DNA from: Alphaproteobacteria bacterium UBA1301
Lineage (GTDB): Bacteria > Pseudomonadota > Alphaproteobacteria > Micropepsales > Micropepsaceae
DNA length: 64,000 bases
Assembly (NCBI GenBank): GCA_002307725.1
Contig: DBUB01000007.1
Location: forward strand, 271,538 to 335,537
Direction: 5' to 3'
This document shows positions 1-7,110 of the stretch, in pieces. The translations under genes were made by a program, and so were the position numbers. Under the pieces are notes generated by a model. That model did no database searches and was not told where the DNA came from. It was given only the letters and a program-made list of their open reading frames with translations. The stretch's first letter is position 1. Every line of letters starts with the position of its first letter.

Positions 1-121
1 GCAGTGCGCAGGAAGGCGAGGGAAGGACCCAGGAGGATGGGCGGCGCAGATGCGATAGTTCCTACTCCGGCATCAATCTTTCCGGGCGGTGTTTACGCTC
101 AAAATATTCGACGAAAGGAAT

Positions 122-1015
122 CTAAAAATCCAGATCATCAAGTGCTTCGCTAATTGCTTGTTTCTCAGCCTGCTTACGATTTTCTTCTGCAATTTGACGC
201 GTGGCGCGACGATGCAAATACTCCCGGTATTTCTTGTTGCTGGTTTCAATGTCCTGTTTGATGTCGTGCAGGTGGAACTGCTTTACTTCATCGGGGACAC
301 AATAAACAACTGCACTATTTCCTTCGATCCAAGCTTTGCGCCACATCGTATGGCGAGGAAACCTGCGTTCTGCGTCAAAAATCTCAACCCACTCGGCAGG
401 GGGATAAGATGACAGCTTGAAATAGACATTATAGAGCAACTTCTGGGGATCGGGATTGTAAGTTCTCTCTTTGTCGACATCGATCAATGCGATATCAACA
501 AATTCAACCAAGCCGCCTTTATTAGGCTGCAAGGTGTTCTCGGCATTTTGACTCGCGATCTTTGGTTTGTTGGGCTGTGCGGGCGGAACGGCTAATGGTG
601 CAATATCTCGTAGTTGCCGATTCACGCCCAGCGCTCGTAACAAAGACGCAAATGGCGCATCAAAATCTCTGGGGTCACTGAAATCTGCATATATCTTGTC
701 CTTAAGAAATTCTGGGATTTCGCATTTTTCTATTAGAATCGGCAAAACTCTCACTTTGCGTTCAGCTAGTTCTTTTGTCATTGCCAACTTAAGTTCGAGC
801 TGCACCCAAGAGGATTGTATGGAATTGTGGGAGAGAACGGCCGCTACGAAATTTGCTTTATCCAAAGCGGTTCCGATCTTCTCAAGGAGAGAATCGCCGA
901 CGTTTAGTTCGGCTTCATCGATCCAGATGTCGATCCCGGCCTCCTTAAGCCGTTCCGCCAATTTTCGTGTAAACGCCTTGTCCTTGGAGTTATGGCTTAG
1001 GAAAACTGAGGGCAT
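122..1015 (-). CDS. TIR-domain protein with unrecognised C-terminal domain
   Basis: 297 aa. Residues 1-130 are a TIR domain: it opens with VFLSHNSKDK, has the WIDEAEL box at 31-37, and carries W70-x-x-x-E74, the WxxxE pattern that includes the catalytic glutamate of NAD-cleaving TIR enzymes. Residues 135-165 are a proline/asparagine-rich linker. Residues 168-297 are a soluble domain I cannot name, ending in a charged helix. Bacterial TIR proteins are often NADases in anti-phage defence or signalling; that role is inferred here, because no sensor gene is visible beside it. The gene is clearly more AT-rich than guaB and its other neighbours, which suggests transfer. The start ATG follows a weak AGTAGGT ribosome site. 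No partner gene can be seen because the window starts 121 bases downstream. Confidence 0.88.
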   Translation of the reverse strand: MPSVFLSHNSKDKAFTRKLAERLKEAGIDIWIDEAELNVGDSLLEKIGTALDKANFVAAVLSHNSIQSSWVQLELKLAMTKELAERKVRVLPILIEKCEIPEFLKDKIYADFSDPRDFDAPFASLLRALGVNRQLRDIAPLAVPPAQPNKPKIASQNAENTLQPNKGGLVEFVDIALIDVDKERTYNPDPQKLLYNVYFKLSSYPPAEWVEIFDAERRFPRHTMWRKAWIEGNSAVVYCVPDEVKQFHLHDIKQDIETSNKKYREYLHRRATRQIAEENRKQAEKQAISEALDDLDF

Positions 1016-1189
1016 ATATTACCTACTGAGAAAGCCTGAGGGGCCATACGTTAAGCCGCGTTTGATTCGTTGATAGACACTCTGACATAAGTTGAGACGC
1101 CGGATTGCAAACGATCCGCAACTGCATCCAAATCCTTGAACCTCCGCCGCCAGTGCTTATTTAATATTGGCACAGTGGAGGGCTTTGGT

Positions 1190-1489
1190 ATGTCATCCGC
1201 TTATGGGCTAAAGGCGTTTGTGGCCGGTATTGTGGCGTGGGGCATTTGGCGTTTGTTTGCGCCGCTGCATCCGGCCTACGTCACATACTATTGGTCCGTG
1301 GTCGTCTGTTTCGTCGTCCCGCTGACGGTCGCGCTTCTGTGGCCGGACATCGCGTTCGCGATCGGGCGGCGCGTGATGCGTCTGTATCAGCAGCGCAAAA
1401 GCTGGCTCGTCATACGCGACCTGCCGGTGGCGTCGCGCGCGGCGTTCCGCCAGGTGCGGGCGGAGATGCAGCGGCGCAAGGCGGCGTGA
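1190..1489 (+). CDS. small two-TM membrane protein, function unknown
   Basis: 99 aa starting MSSAYGLKAF. Two hydrophobic helices (about 7-22 and 31-53) are followed by a basic cytoplasmic tail rich in Arg and Gln. The ATG was chosen because GGAGGG lies 7 bases upstream; a longer frame from a TTG at 1136 has no ribosome site. No family recognised. It lies between the TIR gene and a second tiny membrane protein on the same strand. Confidence 0.62.
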   Translation: MSSAYGLKAFVAGIVAWGIWRLFAPLHPAYVTYYWSVVVCFVVPLTVALLWPDIAFAIGRRVMRLYQQRKSWLVIRDLPVASRAAFRQVRAEMQRRKAA

Positions 1490-1613
1490 TACCCGTTGAC
1501 GTTGCGGTGGTGAAGAATGCTCTTCCCCCGCCACCAAGATCGCGCGCAACGCCGCAATTTTGCCAACGGCGCGGTCGTGTTATGACCCTCCGCGCTATCG
1601 GACAGGGCAAAGT

Positions 1614-1772
1614 ATGTTTGGCATTTTGCGTTCGTTGATCGACCTCATCGCCGGCGTTATCGGCGGGGTCTTGCGTCTGGTGATGACGTTCGTCGGCTCC
1701 TGCTTCGGCCTCGTTCTCGTCATGGTGATCCTGGCCGGCGTGGTGGTCGTTTTGGTGCTGCACCTGCTGTAG
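1614..1772 (+). CDS. tiny hydrophobic membrane protein
   Basis: 52 aa, almost entirely hydrophobic (MFGILRSLIDLIAGVIGGVL then a long Val/Leu-rich helix). The ATG at 1614 fits the hydrophobic protein better than the longer frame, whose first 18 residues look non-coding. The ribosome site (ACAGGGC) is weak. Function unknown; a one- or two-helix membrane peptide. Confidence 0.5.
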   Translation: MFGILRSLIDLIAGVIGGVLRLVMTFVGSCFGLVLVMVILAGVVVVLVLHLL

Positions 1773-1814
1773 CGGTTTTTTGCACCGGCGTTCGCCTGCG
1801 ATGGCGGCGACGCG

Positions 1815-1931
1815 TCAGCGTTTGGCTTTGATGCCGAACAAGCACGGCAGGCACAGCGGGATGGCGACGACCAGAGCCCATTTGCCGCCGATGGCGTAGG
1901 CGAGCGCTGATATGAACACCAAAACGAACAT
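1815..1931 (-). CDS. 38-residue hydrophobic small protein
   Basis: An open frame of 38 codons, starting MFVLVFISALAYAIGGKWAL and ending with a basic tail (GIKAKR). GGAGAT lies 7 bases upstream of the ATG and third codon positions are mostly G or C, as in real genes here. It could be a single-pass membrane peptide. It is convergent with the preceding 52-aa gene. A chance frame cannot be excluded. Confidence 0.42.
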   Translation of the reverse strand: MFVLVFISALAYAIGGKWALVVAIPLCLPCLFGIKAKR

Positions 1932-2314
1932 GCCGATCTCCGTGGCCGCCAAGCTACGCGCTGGGGCCTAACGCCGTGTTGTTAAACTAGGTTAACGGAT
2001 GCTGAGGATGCCGGTTTGGGCGCCAGGCGGCTTGGGCGCCGCCGCGGAGAGCTGACGTCTGGCACTACGTTTTGTGGCGGTTTTCCGCCGAAACCCTAGA
2101 TAAAGTAGCGGCCTGCGACCGCACGCATCTCGCGCGCCTGCACCATTCGGCTTGCACCGCGGCCGACTCACTGTTACACGCTCAGCGCTCCAGAGATTGG
2201 TTGCCAGCCCGCCGGGGAACGCCGTGTTCGCCGCCGGTCAAACGCAATCTCACCCAAGGCCGGGCGCGCAGCCCGCCGCGAAGCGCGCCCCGAGACAAAA
2301 GAGGAGTGCGCGCC
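1932..2314. other. guaB leader/intergenic region, no gene seen
   Basis: 383 bases without a convincing gene. It holds a short inverted repeat around 1979-1996 (GTTAAACTAGGTTAAC) and two GGCGCC blocks at 2019-2024 and 2035-2040 that could pair as a hairpin. I looked for a purine-type riboswitch and saw none. The guaB promoter must lie here, but no clear -35/-10 pair stands out. Confidence 0.5.
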
Positions 2315-3793
2315 ATGGTGGACATTCGGGAAGCTCTCACCTTCGACGATGTGCTGCTGGTGCCCGCCGCTTCCGAGGTTTTGCCCGGCCAGGTCGATAC
2401 CCGCACCCGGCTGACCAAGACCGTCGAACTTGGCATTCCGCTTCTGTCATCGGCGATGGATACGGTCACCGAAGCCCCGCTCGCCATCGCCATGGCGCAG
2501 TCGGGTGGCATGGGCGTTATTCACAAAAACCTCTCCATCGAGGAGCAGGCCGAGCACGTTCGCCGGGTCAAGCGCTACGAAAGTGGCATGGTGGTGAATC
2601 CGGTGACGATTGCACCCGATGCCACCCTCGCCGATGCGCTGGCGTTGATGGAAAAGCACAATATCTCCGGCGTGCCGGTGGTGGTGGGGGCGACGCTGGG
2701 CCATGCCGGCAAGCTGGTCGGCATTCTCACCCATCGCGACGTGCGCTTTGCCATCATTCCCAATCAGCCGGTTTCCGAGCTGATGACCAAAAGCAATCTG
2801 TGTACGGTGCGCGAAGGCGTTTCGATGGGCCAGGCCCGCAAGCTGCTGCACGAGCGCCGGATCGAGAAACTGCTGGTGGTCGACGAGGACTATCGCTGCG
2901 TCGGTCTGATCACCGTCAAAGACATCGAAAAGGCGCAGAAATTCCCCAACGCCTGCAAAGACGAGCGCGGCCGTTTGCGGGTGGCGGCAGCGACTTCCAC
3001 TGGTGAAGACAGCATCCGCCGCGCCATGGCGCTGATCGAGGCGGAAGTCGATGTGGTGGTGGTCGATACCGCGCACGGCCATTCCAAGAACGTGCTCGAC
3101 GCCATCAAGGCGATCAAGAAACACTCGAATTACACGCAAATTTTGGGCGGCAATGTCGCGACGGCCGATGGCGCCAAAGCGCTGATCGATGCCGGGGCCG
3201 ATGCGGTCAAGGTCGGCATTGGGCCGGGCTCGATCTGCACCACGCGCATCGTCGCGGGCGTCGGCGTGCCTCAGCTGACCGCCATCATGGATGCGGTGGA
3301 AGCGGCGCGCAAACAAGGCGTGCCGGTGGTTGCCGACGGCGGCATCAAATATTCCGGCGATCTGGCCAAAGCGATTGCCGCTGGGGCGCATGTCGCGATG
3401 ATCGGCTCGCTGCTCGCGGGCACCGAAGAAGCCCCTGGCGACGTCTTCCTGTTCCAGGGCCGCTCCTACAAAGGCTATCGTGGCATGGGCTCGATCGGAG
3501 CGATGGCGCGCGGCTCGGCCGATCGCTATTTCCAGGCCGATGTGAAGGACACGCTGAAGCTGGTGCCCGAAGGCGTCGAAGGCCAGGTGCCGTACAAAGG
3601 TTCGGTCGCGGGCGTGGTGCATCAGATCATCGGCGGGCTGCGCGCCGCGATGGGCTACACCGGCTGCGCCACGATTGCCGACTTCCACGAGAAAGCCAAG
3701 TTCGTCCGCATCACCGGCGCCGGGCTGACCGAAAGCCACGTCCACAACGTGACGGTAACGCGCGAGAGTCCGAATTATCCAGGGGTGCATTAA
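2315..3793 (+). CDS. guaB: inosine-5'-monophosphate dehydrogenase
   Basis: Oxidises IMP to XMP with NAD, the committed step to guanine nucleotides; cytosolic. 492 aa, the usual family length. The N-terminus (REALTFDDVLLVPAASEVLP) is typical. Two CBS domains occupy roughly 95-210, and the catalytic loop GPGSICTTR carries Cys308. The start was moved inward to the ATG preceded by GAGGAG; an upstream in-frame extension is arginine-rich and looks non-coding. The guanine branch is completed by guaA 1.5 kb downstream, with an rRNA methyltransferase between, so the three probably form a loose same-strand cluster. Confidence 0.98.
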   Translation: MVDIREALTFDDVLLVPAASEVLPGQVDTRTRLTKTVELGIPLLSSAMDTVTEAPLAIAMAQSGGMGVIHKNLSIEEQAEHVRRVKRYESGMVVNPVTIAPDATLADALALMEKHNISGVPVVVGATLGHAGKLVGILTHRDVRFAIIPNQPVSELMTKSNLCTVREGVSMGQARKLLHERRIEKLLVVDEDYRCVGLITVKDIEKAQKFPNACKDERGRLRVAAATSTGEDSIRRAMALIEAEVDVVVVDTAHGHSKNVLDAIKAIKKHSNYTQILGGNVATADGAKALIDAGADAVKVGIGPGSICTTRIVAGVGVPQLTAIMDAVEAARKQGVPVVADGGIKYSGDLAKAIAAGAHVAMIGSLLAGTEEAPGDVFLFQGRSYKGYRGMGSIGAMARGSADRYFQADVKDTLKLVPEGVEGQVPYKGSVAGVVHQIIGGLRAAMGYTGCATIADFHEKAKFVRITGAGLTESHVHNVTVTRESPNYPGVH

Positions 3794-3825
3794 CGGGATG
3801 AAGCGGAGACCTGCCTTCCCCACAG

Positions 3826-3950
3826 TGTCATGGCCCGCCACTGCGGGCCATCCAGTTTTCGTCTGGTCCGGCGTTCCAGGCAGTGCTCATGTCCAATCGC
3901 GGAAGTCCTCGCAACCCAACCTGGATGGCCCGCAGTGGCGGGCCATGACA
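3826..3950. repeat. 125-bp palindromic intergenic element with 30-bp perfect terminal repeats
   Basis: The first 30 bases (TGTCATGGCCCGCCACTGCG...) are the exact reverse complement of the last 30 (3921-3950). The roughly 65-base centre shows no coding potential. Related elements lie at 39082-39205 and 58091-58214, and more distant ones at 5200-5244 and 49027-49220. No transposase is nearby, so this is best read as a REP/MITE-like non-autonomous element. It lies between guaB and the rRNA methyltransferase gene and would fold into a strong hairpin in the transcript. Confidence 0.9.
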
Positions 3951-3964
3951 ATAAGGCTATATCC

Positions 3965-5170
3965 ATGACACCCGCCGCCCGCCTCCAGGCCGCTGTGGAA
4001 ATTCTCACTGCGCTGGAAACGACGCCAGAGCCGGCGGACCGTTTGGTGCGCGATTATTTTCGCGCCCGCCGTTATGCCGGATCGAAGGATCGCGCCGCGG
4101 TGGCCAGTCGCGTGTTCGAGTGTTTCCGCCATCATTATTCCTATGCCTGGCGGATGCAGAACGCTGGACCGCGCCGGTTGGTGATCGCGGCGGTGCTGGC
4201 CGAAAACGCCGATCCGGCGGAATTTTTCACTGGGGCGGCGTACGCCCCTGCGGCGCTGGATGCGGGGGAAGTGGCGGCCATTGCGAGCGTGCCGTCTGAT
4301 CCGCCGCTGTCTGTGCGCGGCGAATTTCCCGAATGGCTGCAGCCGGACCTCGAAGCCGCGTTCGGCGCCGATCTCGTTGCCGAAATGGATGCGATGACCG
4401 GGCGCGCCGCGGTCGATATCCGCGTCAACAGCTTGAAGACGACGCGCGAGGATCTAGTCGAAGCGCTCGCTGCTGAAGGTTTTGAAGCGGCACCGACACC
4501 GTTTGCCGCCAGCGGTCTGCGCCTTTCCGGCGCCACCACATCGAAGCTTTCCGCTTCGCCGTTGTTCAAGACCGGTCACTTCGATTTCCAGGATGAAGCC
4601 GCGCAAATGGCGGCGCAGCTTTGCGCCGTGACGCCGGGTCAGCGCGTGCTCGATTACGCTGCTGGGGCTGGCGGCAAAGCGCTGGCGCTCGCGGCGGCAA
4701 TGCAGAACAAAGGCGAGATCGTCGCCCACGACATCGATCCCGGCCGCCTGTCGATGCTGGGTCCGCGGGCCTTGCGCGCCGGTGCCACCATCATCAAGAC
4801 GAGCACCGCCGTCCCCGCGCGCCTCTTCGATCTCGTTTTGCTCGATTCCCCTTGCAGCGGTACTGGCACCTGGCGGCGTCAGCCGGAACTCCGCGTGCGT
4901 TTGACCGCGGACCGTCTCGCCGAACTTACCGCGCTGCAATCGAAGCTGCTCAACAAAGCCGCCGCTTTCGTCGCGCCCGGCGGGCGTCTCGTCTACGCCA
5001 CCTGTTCGGTGCTGCCACGCGAGAACGACCTGCAAATTGACGCCTTTTTGGGCAGCCATCCCGATTTCGTGCCGGTTCCCGTTACCGCGAAGGACACCTA
5101 TTTCCACGCCTCGCCCCGCCGCACGGGGACCGACGGGTTCTTCACAGCAATCTTGCAGCGGCGGGCGTAA
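3965..5170 (+). CDS. rsmB: RsmB/NOP-family 16S rRNA (cytosine-C5) methyltransferase
   Basis: SAM-dependent enzyme methylating a cytosine in 16S rRNA. 401 aa from the ATG after the repeat; the longer frame would translate the repeat itself. The N-terminal third is the NusB-like/PUA-side region, and the catalytic half carries LDYAAGAGGKALALA (SAM loop), the DSPCSGTGTWRRQPE cysteine motif IV and the YATCSVLPREN cysteine motif VI, the two-cysteine pattern of m5C RNA methyltransferases. Family membership is firm; the exact target, and hence the rsmB symbol, is inferred. It lies between guaB and guaA. Confidence 0.9.
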   Translation: MTPAARLQAAVEILTALETTPEPADRLVRDYFRARRYAGSKDRAAVASRVFECFRHHYSYAWRMQNAGPRRLVIAAVLAENADPAEFFTGAAYAPAALDAGEVAAIASVPSDPPLSVRGEFPEWLQPDLEAAFGADLVAEMDAMTGRAAVDIRVNSLKTTREDLVEALAAEGFEAAPTPFAASGLRLSGATTSKLSASPLFKTGHFDFQDEAAQMAAQLCAVTPGQRVLDYAAGAGGKALALAAAMQNKGEIVAHDIDPGRLSMLGPRALRAGATIIKTSTAVPARLFDLVLLDSPCSGTGTWRRQPELRVRLTADRLAELTALQSKLLNKAAAFVAPGGRLVYATCSVLPRENDLQIDAFLGSHPDFVPVPVTAKDTYFHASPRRTGTDGFFTAILQRRA

Positions 5171-5199
5171 GCGATGTTGGCACGACCTTTCCCCCGTGC

Positions 5200-5244
5200 T
5201 GTCATTGCTGGCCGTAGGTTCAACCGGTCCGGCCGGGGATGACA
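5200..5244. repeat. short 45-bp member of the TGTCAT...ATGACA repeat family
   Basis: Begins TGTCATTGCTGGCCG and ends CCGGCCGGGGATGACA. The ends form an imperfect inverted repeat and the right end matches the terminus of the 194-bp element at 49027-49220. It fills much of the gap between the rRNA methyltransferase and guaA genes. Confidence 0.7.
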
Positions 5245-5293
5245 AGAATGGTTATGACCGCAAACAATCCGCCACAAAAGAAAGCCTAGCCCC

Positions 5294-6838
5294 ATGTCCG
5301 CTCCCGTTTTGGTTCTCGACTTCGGCTCTCAGGTTACCCAATTGATCGCCCGCCGCGTGCGCGAGATTGGCGTTTATTGCGAGATTGTGCCCTACAACAA
5401 AGCCGAGGCCGCGCTGGCGGAGAAACCGCAAGCCATCATCCTGTCCGGCGGGCCGATGAGCGTGCATGAAGCGGGCAGCCCGCGCGCGCCGGAGGCCGTG
5501 TTCACGGCGGGCGTTCCGGTGCTCGGCATCTGCTACGGCGAGATGACAATGTGCGCCCAGCTTGGCGGCCATGTCGAAGGCGGCCATGCGCGCGAGTTCG
5601 GCCGCGCCGACATCGTCGTCGCCACGACCTCGCCGCTGCTCGAAGGCCTCGGTGACGATGCCGGGCGCGAGCCGGTGTGGATGAGCCATGGCGACAAGAT
5701 CACCGCCATTCCCGAGAGCTTTCATGTCGTCGCGACCAGCGAAAATTCGCCCTTCGCGGTGATCGCCGATGAGGACCGCCGTTTCTATGGCGTGCAGTTC
5801 CATCCCGAGGTGGTGCACACCCCGCGCGGGGTCGAGATTTTGCGCAACTTCGTCGTCGGCATCGCCGGCATCGTGCCCAACTGGAGCATGCGCGCCTTCA
5901 AGGAAAAGGCGATCGAACGCATTCGGGCGCAGGTCGGCAAAGGCAAAGTGATTTGCGGCCTTTCCGGCGGTGTCGATTCCTCGGTGGCGGCGGTTTTGAT
6001 CCACGAAGCGATCGGCGATCAGCTCACTTGCATCTATGTCGATACCGGCCTGATGCGCGCTGGTGAAAGCGAAGAGGTCGTCAACCTGTTCCGCGGCCAT
6101 TACAACATTCCGCTGCTCCACGCCAATGCATCCGACATGTTCCTCGAACAATTGGAAGGCGTCAGCGATCCCGAGAAGAAGCGCAAAATCATCGGCAAGG
6201 CCTTCATCGACGTGTTTGATTGCGAAGCCGCCAAGGTCGGTGGTGCCGAATTTTTGGCGCAAGGCACGCTGTACCCGGACGTGATCGAATCGACCTCGGC
6301 GACCGGCGGCCCTTCGGCCACCATCAAGAGCCATCACAATGTCGGCGGGCTTCCGGCGCACATGAAGATGCAGCTGGTCGAACCCTTGCGCGAACTTTTC
6401 AAGGACGAGGTCCGTGCGCTCGGCCGCGAACTCGGCTTGCCCGAAGCCTTTGTCGGCCGTCATCCTTTCCCCGGCCCGGGCCTTGCCATCCGCGTGCCCG
6501 GTGCGATCAGCCGCGACAAGCTCGAAATCTTGCGCAAAGCCGACGCGATTTATCTCGAAGAAATCCGCAGCGCCGGTCTCTACAACGCGATCTGGCAAGC
6601 CTTTGCCGTGCTCTTGCCAGTGAAGACGGTCGGCGTGATGGGCGATGACCGCACTTACGATTACGTCTGCGCCTTGCGCGCCGTGACCTCCAGCGACGGC
6701 ATGACCGCCGACTTCTATCCCTTCACTTACGAATTCCTTGCCCGCGTCTCCACCCGCCTCGTCAACGAAGTCAAAGGCATCAACCGGGTGGTCTACGACA
6801 TCACCAGCAAACCGCCGGGAACGATCGAGTGGGAATGA
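5294..6838 (+). CDS. guaA: GMP synthase (glutamine-hydrolysing)
   Basis: Aminates XMP to GMP with ATP and glutamine. 514 aa, full length. The class I glutamine amidotransferase domain comes first: nucleophile Cys80 in GICYGEM, and His/Glu in GVQFHPEVVH. The ATP-pyrophosphatase motif GLSGGVDSSVAA follows, and the dimerisation domain ends in the typical PPGTIEWE. The 3' end of guaA is a known integration site for genomic islands, and a recombinase remnant starts four bases after its stop, so accessory DNA to the right may have entered here. Confidence 0.98.
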   Translation: MSAPVLVLDFGSQVTQLIARRVREIGVYCEIVPYNKAEAALAEKPQAIILSGGPMSVHEAGSPRAPEAVFTAGVPVLGICYGEMTMCAQLGGHVEGGHAREFGRADIVVATTSPLLEGLGDDAGREPVWMSHGDKITAIPESFHVVATSENSPFAVIADEDRRFYGVQFHPEVVHTPRGVEILRNFVVGIAGIVPNWSMRAFKEKAIERIRAQVGKGKVICGLSGGVDSSVAAVLIHEAIGDQLTCIYVDTGLMRAGESEEVVNLFRGHYNIPLLHANASDMFLEQLEGVSDPEKKRKIIGKAFIDVFDCEAAKVGGAEFLAQGTLYPDVIESTSATGGPSATIKSHHNVGGLPAHMKMQLVEPLRELFKDEVRALGRELGLPEAFVGRHPFPGPGLAIRVPGAISRDKLEILRKADAIYLEEIRSAGLYNAIWQAFAVLLPVKTVGVMGDDRTYDYVCALRAVTSSDGMTADFYPFTYEFLARVSTRLVNEVKGINRVVYDITSKPPGTIEWE

Positions 6839-6842
6839 TTTG

Positions 6843-7037
6843 ATGTCCGGCAGCGGTTGGCACCAGCTGGCAAGGGAGAGCGGCCAGAAGGTCGAAAATC
6901 CGGCGGATATGGTGCGTCCAACAACCATTGCCCGTTTTGAACCGCGCGATCGAACGCTGACGCTCGAAGAGATCGGACTGATGTACCAGTACATCGAGCG
7001 TATCGGCTCTCGTATACGGTCGACAATATTTTTGTGA
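6843..7037 (+). pseudogene. tyrosine recombinase (P4-type integrase) remnant
   Basis: A 64-codon frame (MSGSGWHQLARESGQKVENP...). The stretch VENPADMVRPTTIARFEPRD, then RTLTLEEIGLMYQYIERIG, matches the hinge between core-binding and catalytic domains of P4-type phage integrases, from memory of that family. The frame then breaks into unrelated residues and stops; the catalytic Arg/His/Tyr region is absent. It follows the guaA stop by four bases, the position expected of an island integrase using guaA as attachment site. Not functional. Confidence 0.66.
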
Positions 7038-7050
7038 GATAGCGACCTAT

Positions 7051-7095
7051 TTGACTCTCAAGCCAAATCGCGGCACAAAAATGGAACCGTTTCCA
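7051..7095 (+). promoter_or_regulatory. GH89 promoter with LacI-family operator
   Basis: TGGAACCGTTTCCA (7082-7095) differs by one base from the palindrome TGGAAACGTTTCCA found in front of the TonB receptor at 10740. A possible -35 TTGACT (7051) and a poor -10 CACAAA (7074), 17 bases apart, precede it, so a bound repressor would cover the transcription start. The LacI-type regulator at 17164-18168 is the obvious candidate. The palindrome is seen; the regulator assignment is inference. Confidence 0.72.
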
Positions 7096-7110
7096 TTTCA
7101 TGAGGCGATG

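Noticed and set aside
1..121. Possible fragment of the palindromic repeat family at the window start
   Set aside because: Only a short match (GGGAAGGACCCAGG against GGGAAGGGGACCCAGG); too short to call.
1932..2314. Purine or other riboswitch in front of guaB
   Set aside because: No conserved aptamer core or clear terminator/antiterminator pair was recognised.
2447..3841. 464-codon open frame antisense to guaB
   Set aside because: Shadow of the GC-rich guaB codons; no ribosome site, no family resemblance, rich in His/Arg as expected from antisense.
5252..6994. 580-codon open frame antisense to guaA
   Set aside because: guaA is certain on the plus strand; the antisense product has no recognisable domain.
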